Shown here one piece after another: positions 17,891 through 26,709 of a stretch of DNA of 58,527 nucleotides. The notes under the pieces were generated by a model. It was not told the origin of the DNA and did no database searches. It saw only the letters and a program-made list of their open reading frames with translations. The position numbers and the translations under genes are program-made. The stretch is from JANNAT01 sp031384605 (GTDB lineage: Bacteria; Pseudomonadota; Alphaproteobacteria; Rhodobacterales; Rhodobacteraceae), in contig JANNAT010000137.1 of assembly GCA_031384605.1 (NCBI GenBank), forward strand, positions 1 to 58,527. The letters run 5' to 3'. Numbering within the stretch: position 1 is the stretch's first letter; each line of letters opens with the position of its first letter.

Positions 17891-18644
17891 AGGGGTCCTC
17901 GTAGGGATCAACGTAACCAGCCTCGCCCGTGGTCTGGCCCAATTCAAATCGACGCTTTTGCAGGTACAGCAACCGGGTTTGCGCATAGCCATCCGCACTA
18001 TCATATAGGACGGAATCGTAAGTATCGGAATAGCGGCCGCGATCACTAATCTTTGATGCCACCTTGGCGACGGTGCCAATGTAGGATTCGGGCGACGGCA
18101 ACAACAGACCAAGCGGATTGATCACGCTGTCCACCACTTCGCCCAACGCATCGCGCTGGGTTGACGGGCCAAGCAGCGGCAATTCAATATAAGCCCCTTC
18201 GTCAACCCCCCAAACATACAAAGTCTCACCGAAATCGGTCTGTTTGCCTGCCACACCCGCAGCCGTCGCCGGATCAAATATACCGCCAACGCCCACAACC
18301 GTGTTGATGCTGAATCGCAACGTGTTTTCAACGGCTTTGCCCAGCCGCAGCTGCAACAGACTGTTCAGAACGTCGCCCGGAAGCGCCAGGTTATTGGCAA
18401 AATTGCCGATGCCTACCTGAACCGGCCCACCTCCGGGATGGGCCACACCCATTGCGACCGGTTTGATCACATGGCGATCCACAGCTACGTTAAACGCGTG
18501 CATGCCACGGTTTTCCGTCTCGTAAGGATCATTGATTTCCACTGATGCCGAGGGCCTTGCACAGCCAGCCAGCAATGCAAGCGTGGCACAGGCAAATAAT
18601 ATTGTCAGCTTGGGGCTAAAAAGGGATGGAATCGTAAGAGTCAT
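17880..18644 (-). CDS. mlaA: MlaA (VacJ) outer-membrane lipoprotein
   Basis: A 254-residue lipoprotein that removes phospholipid from the outer leaflet of the outer membrane. The signal and lipobox are ALLAGCARPS. The MlaA core is clear: NDPYETENRGMHAFNVAVD, IGNFANNLALPGDVLN, TVVGVGGIFDPATAAG and GPSTQRDALGEVVD. The open frame extends upstream to 19070, but that extension overlaps prtD on the other strand and lacks coding character; the ATG at 18644 begins the signal peptide. mlaC follows with an 11-base overlap. Confidence 0.93.
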   Translation of the reverse strand: MTLTIPSLFSPKLTILFACATLALLAGCARPSASVEINDPYETENRGMHAFNVAVDRHVIKPVAMGVAHPGGGPVQVGIGNFANNLALPGDVLNSLLQLRLGKAVENTLRFSINTVVGVGGIFDPATAAGVAGKQTDFGETLYVWGVDEGAYIELPLLGPSTQRDALGEVVDSVINPLGLLLPSPESYIGTVAKVASKISDRGRYSDTYDSVLYDSADGYAQTRLLYLQKRRFELGQTTGEAGYVDPYEDPYAQ

Positions 18645-18826
18645 GCTTTTACAGTCCTGCGGGAACTCAATGCTAACCATAGTCTTTGTCCCCGGAAGGC
18701 AAGGGATAAGCGGCAAAGAGAACCAAGACAACGGCCAAGCGTGGCAAGTCGGTGACGCCGGATAAAATCCGCCGATCCGAGTGCTGCGTAGAATGGCTGA
18801 CGAGGCAGGCAACGGAGACCATAAGA

Positions 18827-20563
18827 ATGGCCCAAAATGAGAACGCCCGCGGCGAGGCAGAGCTTCGTGCGGCCCGGTCCGATCAGCGCGGCCTGTTATG
18901 GGCGGTAGGGATATTTTCCGTCTTTGTGAACCTTTTGCTGCTGACCGGCCCTTTATACATGCTGCAGGTCTACGACCGGGTGCTTGGCAGCCGGTCCGAG
19001 GCAACTTTGGTGGCCTTGTCACTGCTGGCGGCGGCGATGTTTCTGGCGATGGGCATCTTGGATCACACACGGGCGCGGATCATGGCGCGCATCGGGGCCC
19101 ATCTGCAAGACCGCCTTGATCGCCGCGTGTTCGCCGCTGCCATGCGCCGCCTGACCTTGCAACCCGGTGAACCCACCGCTTTGGCCGCCCAGCGTGATCT
19201 GGAATCCATTCAGCGTCTTTGGGCATCCCCCGTTCTGATCGCCCTGTTCGATATCCCCTGGACCCCGTTTTTCATCGCCGCGATTTTTGTGTTTCACCCG
19301 ATGTTGGGCTGGCTTGCCGTCGCTGGCGGCGTGTTTTTGGTGATCTTGACCGTGATGAACCAAAAGATGACCGCAGGCCCAATGACCCGCACCAACAATC
19401 TGAACATGACGGCAGAACGCGTGTCTGACATGATAAAACTAGAGGCCGAGGCAGTGCAGGCGCTGGGTATGACCGGGGCGGCCTTTGATCGCTGGCAAAA
19501 GGCGCGGTCCACGGCACTGGCCGACAGCATTGCAGTGGGCGATCTTGGGGGCACTTTTGGGGCTGTGTCGAAAACGTTCCGGATGTTTTTGCAATCGGCG
19601 ATGCTGGGCCTTGGCGCGTGGCTGGTGTTGAAAGGCCAACTGAGTGGTGGTGCTATGATCGCAGGCTCGATTCTGATGGGTCGTGCGTTGCAGCCGATTG
19701 AACAAGCCGTCGGCCAATGGGCGCTGGTCACCCGCGCCCAAGAAGCCAACCGCCGCCTGTCCGATCTGCTGACCCGCGTGCCCGCAGACCCCGTCCGCAC
19801 CCCCCTGCCGCGCCCCAAAGCATTGCTAGAGGCGCAAAGCCTGTCAGTGGTGCCCCCCGGCGAATCCCAAGCCGTGCTGCGTATGGTCAGCTTTACTTTA
19901 TCGCCCGGTCAGGCGATGGGGGTCATCGGGCCGTCAGGTGCCGGCAAATCCACTCTTGCCCGCGCGCTGATTGGCGTGTGGAAACCATCGGGCGGCAAAG
20001 TGCGGTTGGATGGCGCAACCCTTGATCAATATGACCCGGATGTTTTGGGCAGCTATATCGGCTATCTGCCGCAGCGCGTCACCTTGTTCGAAGGCACCAT
20101 TGCCGAAAACATCGCGCGGTTGCAGCCAAATGCCGATCCCGCCCTGATCGTGCAGGCCGCCCAAAAGGCCGCCGCCCATGATATGATCGTCAAACTGCCC
20201 GACGGCTATGATACCCGTGTCGCCACCCTTGGCGGGCGTCTGTCTGGCGGGCAAATTCAGCGTATCGGTCTGGCGCGGGCGCTGTTTGGCAACCCCGTGC
20301 TGTTGGTGCTGGATGAGCCGAACTCGAACCTTGATAACGACGGCACTTTGGCGCTGAACACGGCTATTCGCGCGACCAAAGAGGCGGGCGGGGCGGTGTT
20401 GATCATGGCGCACAGACCAGCCGCCATTCAGGAATGTGATATGCTGCTGGTGCTGGAAGACGGCATGCGCCGCGCTTTTGGGCCGCGCGATCAGGTTCTG
20501 CGCGACATGGTGAAAAATCACACTGAAATTGTCCGGTCCGCTGGCCCCGGAGGTGTATCATGA
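18827..20563 (+). CDS. Type I secretion ABC transporter/permease (PrtD family)
   Basis: A 578-residue half-transporter with membrane and ATPase domains fused. The membrane domain includes FVNLLLLTGPLYMLQVYDRV, the family hallmark, and ALFDIPWTPFFIAAIFVFHP. The ATPase has Walker A GPSGAGKST, signature LSGGQIQRIGLARAL, Walker B VLLVLDEPNSNLD and the H-loop His in AHRPA. PrtD proteins export unfolded RTX proteins such as proteases through a trans-envelope channel. The start at 18827 has GGAG nine bases upstream. The fusion protein gene overlaps its end; no substrate or TolC gene lies adjacent. Confidence 0.92.
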   Translation: MAQNENARGEAELRAARSDQRGLLWAVGIFSVFVNLLLLTGPLYMLQVYDRVLGSRSEATLVALSLLAAAMFLAMGILDHTRARIMARIGAHLQDRLDRRVFAAAMRRLTLQPGEPTALAAQRDLESIQRLWASPVLIALFDIPWTPFFIAAIFVFHPMLGWLAVAGGVFLVILTVMNQKMTAGPMTRTNNLNMTAERVSDMIKLEAEAVQALGMTGAAFDRWQKARSTALADSIAVGDLGGTFGAVSKTFRMFLQSAMLGLGAWLVLKGQLSGGAMIAGSILMGRALQPIEQAVGQWALVTRAQEANRRLSDLLTRVPADPVRTPLPRPKALLEAQSLSVVPPGESQAVLRMVSFTLSPGQAMGVIGPSGAGKSTLARALIGVWKPSGGKVRLDGATLDQYDPDVLGSYIGYLPQRVTLFEGTIAENIARLQPNADPALIVQAAQKAAAHDMIVKLPDGYDTRVATLGGRLSGGQIQRIGLARALFGNPVLLVLDEPNSNLDNDGTLALNTAIRATKEAGGAVLIMAHRPAAIQECDMLLVLEDGMRRAFGPRDQVLRDMVKNHTEIVRSAGPGGVS

Positions 20564-21885
20564 CCAAATCTTCAGTGTCCGGCGTGGCAAAATCATCTGC
20601 ATGGTCTGCGCGTGGCCCCGTTTCAACCGGGATGATCACGCTTGCCGCCCTGGTCTTCGGCTTTGGCGGGTGGAGCGTTTTTACCAGCATTGACGGTGCC
20701 ATCGTGGCCTCGGGTCAGTTAGAGGTCGAACAAAACCGCCAGATTGTGCAGCACCCGGATGGCGGCGTTGTGGCCAGCATAGCCGTGATCGAAGGGCAGG
20801 CCGTGGCGGTTGGCGACATTTTGATTCAATTGGACGGCAGTTTGCTCAATTCGGAATTGGCCATTGTCGAAGGCCAGTTGTTTGAAATGCGTGCCCGCCG
20901 CGCCCGGCTGGAAGCCGAACGTGACGACAAAGACATGCCCGTGTTCAGTGGCGAATTGGCCGAACTGGCCGCCGTCCGCCCCGAAGTGGCCGAACAAGTC
21001 GAAGGACAGCGCGGCTTGTTCATGGCAAGGCGCGAAAGCATGGCACGCCAAAGCGAACAGCTGGAAAAACGCACAGCCCAGATAACATCGCAAATCGAAG
21101 GCGTGGTTGCACAGACCGCCGCGTTGAACGTGCAGTTGGGCTTGATCCGCGAAGAATTGACAGATCAGAAAAGCCTGCTGGAAAAAGGCTTGGCGCAGTC
21201 CAGCCGCGTGTTGGCCTTGCAGCGCGAAGAATCGCAGTTGCAGGGCAATATGGGTGAATTGGCCTCATCCCGCGCCCAAGCCGAAGGCCGGGCCACCGAA
21301 GTAGAGTTGGAAATTCTGCGTCTGGCCGCCGTGCGCCGGGAAGAAGCCAACACGCAACTGCGCGACATCGGCCCGCAAGAATTGGAACTGGCCGAACGCC
21401 GCCGCGCGTTAACCGAACGCATCGCCCGGCTGGATATTCGCGCGCCGGTGTCGGGGCTGGTGCTGGGTCTGCAGGTTACCTCGCCGCGGTCGGTTCTGGG
21501 GGCAGGGGCACCGGTGCTGTATCTGATCCCGCAAGACCGCCCTTTGGTGATATCCGCGCAATTGATGCCGATCAATGTGGATGAAGTCAGCATCGGGCAA
21601 AAAGTGCGCGTGGTGTTTCCGGCGTTTTCTTCGCGTGACATGCCCGACATGTTTGGCCATGTGGTCACAATCTCTGCCGATGCCCTGACCGATCAACGCA
21701 CCCAAGCACCCTATTACCGCGCCGAAATTGTGCTGGATGCGGGCGAGATGGAAAAACTGGCGGGCCAAACCCTGCTGCCCGGCATGCCAGTCGAGACGTT
21801 CATCGAAACCGGCGCGCGCACGCCGATGGCCTATCTGCTGAAACCGTTCACCGATTACTTCAATCAGGCGTTCCGGGAAAGTTGA
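20560..21885 (+). CDS. Type I secretion membrane fusion protein (HlyD/PrtE family)
   Basis: A 441-residue periplasmic adaptor joining the ABC transporter to an outer-membrane channel. One N-terminal membrane helix (around residues 20-45) is followed by a biotinyl-lipoyl-like motif VQHPDGGVVASIAVIEGQAV, a long alpha-helical hairpin rich in Glu, Arg and Gln, and the second half-barrel IDIRAPVSGLVLGL-type motif (seen as LDIRAPVSGLVLGLQVTSP). The start overlaps the prtD stop by four bases. Typical PrtE length and order. Confidence 0.92.
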   Translation: MTKSSVSGVAKSSAWSARGPVSTGMITLAALVFGFGGWSVFTSIDGAIVASGQLEVEQNRQIVQHPDGGVVASIAVIEGQAVAVGDILIQLDGSLLNSELAIVEGQLFEMRARRARLEAERDDKDMPVFSGELAELAAVRPEVAEQVEGQRGLFMARRESMARQSEQLEKRTAQITSQIEGVVAQTAALNVQLGLIREELTDQKSLLEKGLAQSSRVLALQREESQLQGNMGELASSRAQAEGRATEVELEILRLAAVRREEANTQLRDIGPQELELAERRRALTERIARLDIRAPVSGLVLGLQVTSPRSVLGAGAPVLYLIPQDRPLVISAQLMPINVDEVSIGQKVRVVFPAFSSRDMPDMFGHVVTISADALTDQRTQAPYYRAEIVLDAGEMEKLAGQTLLPGMPVETFIETGARTPMAYLLKPFTDYFNQAFRES

Positions 21886-22058
21886 TGCAATCGCCATTGG
21901 ATGCGCGAAAAGCCAAAAGTTAATATTTGGTAAAATCGTGCCTGTAACCCATTGAAACTAAACAATGCGTATGCGTGCCCGCGCGTGGACACGCACGAAC
22001 CCTTGCTCTGGCGCGGCCCCCCGGCTAGCTTGGGTGAAATCCTGACCGGAGTATCCCC

Positions 22059-22520
22059 ATGTCATCCATCGACGCCCGCCTGGCCGATCTTGGCATCACC
22101 TTGCCCGACGCCCCCGCTCCCGCCGCGAATTACGTGCCCTTCGTCGTGACCGGCAATATCGTCTATATTTCGGGTCAGATCAGCCAGAATGCGGGCGGGC
22201 TGATCAAGGGTCGGCTTGGCGCTGATATGGATGTGCCAGCCGGGGCCGAAGCCGCGAAAGCTTGCGCGATATCCCTGCTGGCGCAGCTGAAGAAAGCCTG
22301 CGACGGTGATTTTTCGCGCGTGGTGCGGGTGGTGAAATTGACGGGTTTTGTAAACTCTACCCCCGAATTCACCGACCAACCCAAGGTTATCAACGGCGCA
22401 TCCGATTTCCTTGTGGCCGCCATAGGCGACGCCGGTCGCCACGCCAGATCGGCGGTGTCCGCCGCAGCACTCCCCTTGGGTGTCGCGGTGGAAATCGAAG
22501 GCATATTTGAGATCCGCTGA
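22059..22520 (+). CDS. RidA/YjgF-family protein
   Basis: A 153-residue member of the RidA superfamily, the longer subgroup (YP_/YjgF-like with about 150 residues). Motifs: YVPFVVTGNIVYISGQIS, the alpha-helical middle, VVRVVKLTGFVNSTPEFTDQ, and the trimer active-site Arg region GRHARSAVSAAALPLG. RidA proteins hydrolyse reactive enamines and imines from PLP enzymes; this subgroup keeps the Arg. It is preceded by a 173-base gap after the secretion genes and followed after three bases by the glycerophosphodiesterase gene, so the two probably form an operon. Confidence 0.9.
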   Translation: MSSIDARLADLGITLPDAPAPAANYVPFVVTGNIVYISGQISQNAGGLIKGRLGADMDVPAGAEAAKACAISLLAQLKKACDGDFSRVVRVVKLTGFVNSTPEFTDQPKVINGASDFLVAAIGDAGRHARSAVSAAALPLGVAVEIEGIFEIR

Positions 22521-22523
22521 CCC

Positions 22524-23291
22524 ATGCGCATCCCCCTGCCCGCACCATTCCTGACCTTCCCGCTGTCGCACCGCGGCTATCATAACCGCGCGGATCGCCG
22601 CCCCGAAAATTCCCCCGCAGCGTTTCGCGCGGCCATTGCGGCAGGATATGGGATAGAGTTGGACGTGCAACTGTCGCGCGACGGCCAGGCGATGGTGTTT
22701 CATGACGAAGGTCTGGACCGACTGACCGATGCCACAGGTCTGCTCAAAGATCGCACCGCAGCCGAACTGGCCCGGATCAACCTGCGTGATTGCAACGATG
22801 GCATTCCAACCTTGCCGGAAATTCTGACGCTGATCGCCGGGCGCGTGCCCGTGCTGATCGAAATCAAAGACCAGACCGGCGCCATGACCAAAACTGACGG
22901 CAGGGCAGAGCAAGCCACCGCCGATGCCCTTGCCGCCTACGCTGGCGCTGTCGCCGTTATGTCGTTCAACCCGCATTCGATTGCGCAAATGGCCCAGCTT
23001 GCGCCAAATGTCGCGCGGGGGCTGACAACTTCTGCATACGGCGATGATTGGCAGCCGCTTGATCCGGCCACCCGTGACCACCTTCGCACCATCCCCGATT
23101 ATGACCGCACCAGTTCAAGCTTCATCAGCCACGAAGCCGCCGATCTGACCCGCCCGCGCGTCGCCGCATTGAAAACTAACGGTGCGGCAATCTTGTGCTG
23201 GACCATTCGTTCGGCATCCGCCGAAGCCACTGCCAGAAAAATTGCAGGTAACATCACCTTCGAAGGCTATGCGGCCATGTTAACTGCTTGA
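22524..23291 (+). CDS. Glycerophosphodiester phosphodiesterase
   Basis: A 255-residue TIM-barrel enzyme that hydrolyses deacylated phospholipid head groups to glycerol-3-phosphate. Diagnostic motifs: SHRGYHNRADRRPENSPAAF with the catalytic His and Arg, IELDVQLSRDG with the metal-binding Glu and Asp, VFHDEGLDRLT with the second His, and VLIEIKDQ. No signal peptide, so cytoplasmic (UgpQ-like). Length is standard. It starts three bases after the RidA gene. Confidence 0.93.
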   Translation: MRIPLPAPFLTFPLSHRGYHNRADRRPENSPAAFRAAIAAGYGIELDVQLSRDGQAMVFHDEGLDRLTDATGLLKDRTAAELARINLRDCNDGIPTLPEILTLIAGRVPVLIEIKDQTGAMTKTDGRAEQATADALAAYAGAVAVMSFNPHSIAQMAQLAPNVARGLTTSAYGDDWQPLDPATRDHLRTIPDYDRTSSSFISHEAADLTRPRVAALKTNGAAILCWTIRSASAEATARKIAGNITFEGYAAMLTA

Positions 23292-23315
23292 CCAAATCGC
23301 TTAACGCCCCACCCT

Positions 23316-23367
23316 TCATCTGTTCCTAAATATCCCTGGGGGTGCGGGGGCAAGCAGCCCCCGGCGC
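23316..23367 (+). repeat. Dispersed intergenic repeat, copy 1 (AAATATCC type)
   Basis: This stretch reads TCATCTGTTCCTAAATATCC followed by a run of G and a GGGGGC/GCCCCC hairpin. A second, diverged copy is at 27339-27399. Elements of this design commonly follow genes in Rhodobacteraceae. The G-rich hairpin could end transcription weakly, but there is no T-tract. Confidence 0.55.
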
Positions 23368-23388
23368 AGCAGCAATCACAGCAGTGGC

Positions 23389-24543
23389 ATGACAACAGAA
23401 CCCATCCTTCTAAACGGCATGTCCGACATCTCCGCCCCCGAATGGGATGCCTTGGCCTGCCCGGAAACCGGCCCGCGTCCGATTGACCCGTTCACCACGC
23501 ATCGGTTTTTGGCGGCGCTGGATCAATCCGGGTCGACGGGGAAAGGCACAGGTTGGCAGACCCATCCACTGATCCTGCGCAGCAAAACGGTTATCGCCGC
23601 GCTGCCGCTTTATGTGAAAAACCACAGCCAAGGCGAATACATCTTTGATCATGGCTGGGCCCAGGGGTATGACCGCGCAGGTGGGCAGTATTACCCCAAA
23701 CTGCAGGCGGCCGTGCCGTTCACCCCCGCAACGGGCCGGCGTTTCCTGTGCGCGCCGGAATTGCGCAAACCCCTGTTGGATGCCGCCATCGGCCTGACCG
23801 AACAGAACAAACTGTCATCCCTGCACATCACTTTTTGCACCGAAGATGAGGCGACTGCGCTGGCAGGCCACAACGGATTGCTGCACCGCATCACCCAGCA
23901 ATTCCATTGGGAAAATCGCGGCTACACCACCTTCGATGATTTCCTGACTGATCTGTCATCGCGCAAACGCAAGATGATCCGCAAGGAACGCGAAACCGCG
24001 CGTGCGTCAGGCCTGACCATTACCGCGCTGACGGGCGATCAGATTGAACCCCATCATTGGGATGCGTTCTGGGCGTTTTACCAAGATACCGGCAGCCGCA
24101 AATGGGGCACGCCCTATCTATCCCGTGTGTTCTTTGACCGGGTTCAGGCCACGATGCGCGATGATGCGTTGCTGGTGCTGGCCTTTGATGGAACCCGCCC
24201 GGTGGCGGGGGCGTTAAACTTCATCGGCCGCGATACGCTGTTTGGCCGCTATTGGGGCTGCAGCGAAGACCACCCCTGCTTGCATTTCGAACTGTGCTAC
24301 TATCAGGCCATCGACTGGGCGATTGCCAACGGGCTGCAACGGGTTGAGGCGGGGGCGCAGGGCGAACACAAACTGGCGCGCGGCTATCTGCCAACGCCTG
24401 TGCATTCGCTGCATTGGATCGCCGATCCGGGCTTTCGCGCCGCTGTTGCGCGCTATCTGACCGAAGAACGCCGCGCCGTGGATGAGGAAATCGAAGTGCT
24501 TACCGCCTATGGCCCGTTTCGGCGGGTGGAGACCGAAGACTGA
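23389..24543 (+). CDS. COG3146-type acetyltransferase-like protein (peptidoglycan/GNAT family)
   Basis: A 384-residue protein of the COG3146 (formerly DUF482) family, with two GNAT-like folds related to FemABX aminoacyl transferases. Recognisable segments: FLAALDQSGSTGKGTGWQ, AALPLYVKNHSQGEYIFDHG, DFLTDLSSRKRKMIRKERE, HWDAFWAFYQDTGSRKWGTP, and RVEAGAQGEHKLARGY. The family is often annotated as peptidoglycan biosynthesis/recognition, but biochemical support is thin. It lies 21 bases before the pterin dehydratase gene in the same direction. Confidence 0.85.
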   Translation: MTTEPILLNGMSDISAPEWDALACPETGPRPIDPFTTHRFLAALDQSGSTGKGTGWQTHPLILRSKTVIAALPLYVKNHSQGEYIFDHGWAQGYDRAGGQYYPKLQAAVPFTPATGRRFLCAPELRKPLLDAAIGLTEQNKLSSLHITFCTEDEATALAGHNGLLHRITQQFHWENRGYTTFDDFLTDLSSRKRKMIRKERETARASGLTITALTGDQIEPHHWDAFWAFYQDTGSRKWGTPYLSRVFFDRVQATMRDDALLVLAFDGTRPVAGALNFIGRDTLFGRYWGCSEDHPCLHFELCYYQAIDWAIANGLQRVEAGAQGEHKLARGYLPTPVHSLHWIADPGFRAAVARYLTEERRAVDEEIEVLTAYGPFRRVETED

Positions 24544-24564
24544 TCCCCACTGAAAGGACGCACC

Positions 24565-24933
24565 ATGGCCACCCTGCTGACCCATGCTGAACGCCAAACC
24601 CTGATCCCGCCATTGGGCGAAACCGGCTGGGGCGCGGTGCCAAACCGCGATGCGCTGCGCAAAATCTGGAAATTCCGGAATTTCTCTGAAGCGTGGGCCT
24701 TTATGTCCCGCGCTGCACTTGCGGCGGAAAAGCTGAACCACCATCCGGAATGGTCAAACACCTATAACGTGGTCGATGTGACCCTATCCACGCATGATTG
24801 CGATGGGCTGTCGGATCTTGACACAAAGCTTGCTGCCCAGATGGACAAGTTCGCCGGAGAGGCCACGATTGTGCGTGACCACTCCGAACCGGTCTCTTGT
24901 TTGTGCCAGATCAAGGCCAGCAAAACCGCGTAG
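24565..24933 (+). CDS. Pterin-4a-carbinolamine dehydratase
   Basis: A 122-residue enzyme that dehydrates 4a-hydroxytetrahydropterin, recycling the cofactor of aromatic amino acid hydroxylases. The active motif AAEKLNHHPEWSNTYNVVDV carries the catalytic His pair and is followed by TLSTHDCDGLSDLD. The fold is complete by residue about 100; the last 20 residues, ending SCLCQIKASKTA, are longer than usual. No phenylalanine hydroxylase lies in the window. An AAAGGACG stretch before ATG 24565 acts as ribosome binding site. Confidence 0.9.
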   Translation: MATLLTHAERQTLIPPLGETGWGAVPNRDALRKIWKFRNFSEAWAFMSRAALAAEKLNHHPEWSNTYNVVDVTLSTHDCDGLSDLDTKLAAQMDKFAGEATIVRDHSEPVSCLCQIKASKTA

Positions 24934-24935
24934 AA

Positions 24936-25421
24936 TCAGATCGCCGCCAGCATCGCCTCGCCGCCGGAAATTTCGCAGCCAGATGCGGGTTCAGGATGGA
25001 ACACCTTGACCACTCCATCCACGGCATAAAGCGCATAGCGTTTGGAGCGGTCGTGAAACCCGATCGCGGGCACGCTAAAGTCCATTCCGGTGGCCTTGGT
25101 AAATCCGGCATCCCCGTCCGCCAGCATCGTGATGCCCACAGCCGCCGCACCCGTTGACGCGCCCCAAGACTGCATGACGAACGGGTCATTCACTGAAACA
25201 CAGATCACTTCATCCACGCCCTTGGCGCGCAATTTATCCATGTTGCGCATAAAACTTGGCACATGCGCGGTGGTGCAGGTGCCAGTAAATGCACCGGGCA
25301 GGCCAAACAGCACAACGTTGCGGCCCTTCAGTTTGGATGCCAAAGACACGCCTTCCGGCCCGTTCGCGCCCATCTGCAACAGTGTCGCTTCGGGCAGCAC
25401 GGCCCCAACAGATATCGTCAT
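24936..25421 (-). CDS. Prx5-type peroxiredoxin
   Basis: A 161-residue thiol peroxidase reducing hydrogen peroxide and organic peroxides. The active site is VVLFGLPGAFTGTCTTAHVP with the peroxidatic Cys; KGVDEVICVSVNDPFVMQSW and the late CEISGGEAM segment match alphaproteobacterial Prx5-like enzymes, which use glutathione or glutaredoxin for reduction. It converges on the pterin dehydratase and is divergent from the ferredoxin reductase gene across 79 bases, a small redox pair. Confidence 0.92.
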   Translation of the reverse strand: MTISVGAVLPEATLLQMGANGPEGVSLASKLKGRNVVLFGLPGAFTGTCTTAHVPSFMRNMDKLRAKGVDEVICVSVNDPFVMQSWGASTGAAAVGITMLADGDAGFTKATGMDFSVPAIGFHDRSKRYALYAVDGVVKVFHPEPASGCEISGGEAMLAAI

Positions 25422-25500
25422 TGTGTAACCCTCTTGCGTTGTATTTCGTTGCCCACAGGATATAGGCTTCAGTCGGACAATCGACCAGAGGAACTATCAA

Positions 25501-26709
25501 ATGACGCATGTTGTGGTGATTGGCGCAGGTCAGGCGGGTGCCGCGTTGGTGGCCAGACTGCGTGCGGGCAGCTTTGACGGGCAGATCACCCTAATCGGCG
25601 AAGAAACCGCTCCGCCCTATCAGCGCCCGCCTTTGTCCAAGGGCTATTTGATGGGCGAGATGGACGAAGAACGGCTTTGGCTGCGGGGGCGCGATTTTTA
25701 CGCCGAACACGACATCACCTTGCGGTTGGGCATGCGTGTGAGTGCCATTGACCGCGCGGCCAAGACTGTAACCGTTGGCACGGATGTGATTGGCTATGAT
25801 GACTTGGTGCTGACCACCGGATCATCGCCGCGCCGCCTGCCCGCCGCGGCTGGCGGTGATCTGGACGGCGTTTATACCGTGCGCATGTTGGCCGATGTCG
25901 ATGCAATGAAGGCCGAATTTGTGGCAGGCCGCCGCGTGGTTATCGTGGGCGGCGGCTATATCGGGCTGGAAGCCGCCGCAGTTGCCGCCAAACTGGGTCT
26001 GGACGTGACCGTTCTGGAAATGGCCCCACGCATTTTGCAGCGCGTCGCCGCCCCTGAAACCAGCGACTATATCCGCGCGCTACATTTGGCACATGGTGTG
26101 AAAATCCTCGAATCCACTGGCCTCGATCGGCTGATCGGGGATGAACGCGTTACTGGTGCGCGTCTGGCCGATGGCAGGGTTTTGCCCGCCGATTTCGTCA
26201 TTGCGGGCGTAGGTATCCTGCCCGGAACGGCATTGGCCGAAGCGGCGGGTCTGGACATTGAAAACGGCATCAAAACCGATGCACAGGGCCGCAGCTCTGA
26301 TCCGCATATCTGGGCTGCGGGCGATTGCGCGTCTTTCCCATGGCAAGGCGGGCGGCTGCGGTTGGAATCTGTTGGCAATGCGATTGATCAGGCCGAAGTG
26401 GTGGCCGATAATATCATGGGGGCAGGGATCAGTTATGATGCCAAGCCATGGTTCTGGTCCGATCAATATGACTGCAAACTGCAAATCGCCGGGCTGAACA
26501 CCGGCTATGACACCATTGTCACACGGGGGCCGGATGGGCCGTCTGTGTCGTTTTGGTATTTCAAGGGCGATACATTGCTGGCGGTGGATGCGATGAATGA
26601 TCCAAGATCGTATATGGTGGGTAAGCGGCTGATCGAACAAGGAAAATCGCCTGCAAAGATGGCGCTTTCGAACCCCGCAACTGTGATGAAAGACCTGCTG
26701 AAGGCATGA
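25501..26709 (+). CDS. NAD(P)H-dependent ferredoxin/rubredoxin reductase-like flavoprotein
   Basis: A 402-residue FAD enzyme of the putidaredoxin-reductase type. The FAD-binding GxGxxG is VVVIGAGQAGAALVARLRAG, followed by PPYQRPPLSKGYLMG. The NAD-binding motif is VVIVGGGYIGLEAAAVAAKL, and the second FAD site is DPHIWAAGDCASFP. A reductase C-terminal domain completes it. It probably passes electrons to a [2Fe-2S] ferredoxin for a monooxygenase, neither of which is nearby. GAGGAACTATCAA places a ribosome binding site before the ATG. rsmD overlaps the stop by four bases. Confidence 0.92.
   Translation: MTHVVVIGAGQAGAALVARLRAGSFDGQITLIGEETAPPYQRPPLSKGYLMGEMDEERLWLRGRDFYAEHDITLRLGMRVSAIDRAAKTVTVGTDVIGYDDLVLTTGSSPRRLPAAAGGDLDGVYTVRMLADVDAMKAEFVAGRRVVIVGGGYIGLEAAAVAAKLGLDVTVLEMAPRILQRVAAPETSDYIRALHLAHGVKILESTGLDRLIGDERVTGARLADGRVLPADFVIAGVGILPGTALAEAAGLDIENGIKTDAQGRSSDPHIWAAGDCASFPWQGGRLRLESVGNAIDQAEVVADNIMGAGISYDAKPWFWSDQYDCKLQIAGLNTGYDTIVTRGPDGPSVSFWYFKGDTLLAVDAMNDPRSYMVGKRLIEQGKSPAKMALSNPATVMKDLLKA

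Noticed and set aside
18645..19070. N-terminal extension of MlaA
   Set aside because: Would overlap the prtD coding region and lies upstream of a good signal peptide and lipobox.
22062..23081. 339-residue minus-strand open frame
   Set aside because: Lies opposite the RidA and glycerophosphodiesterase genes; composition is that of a shadow frame and no domain is recognisable.
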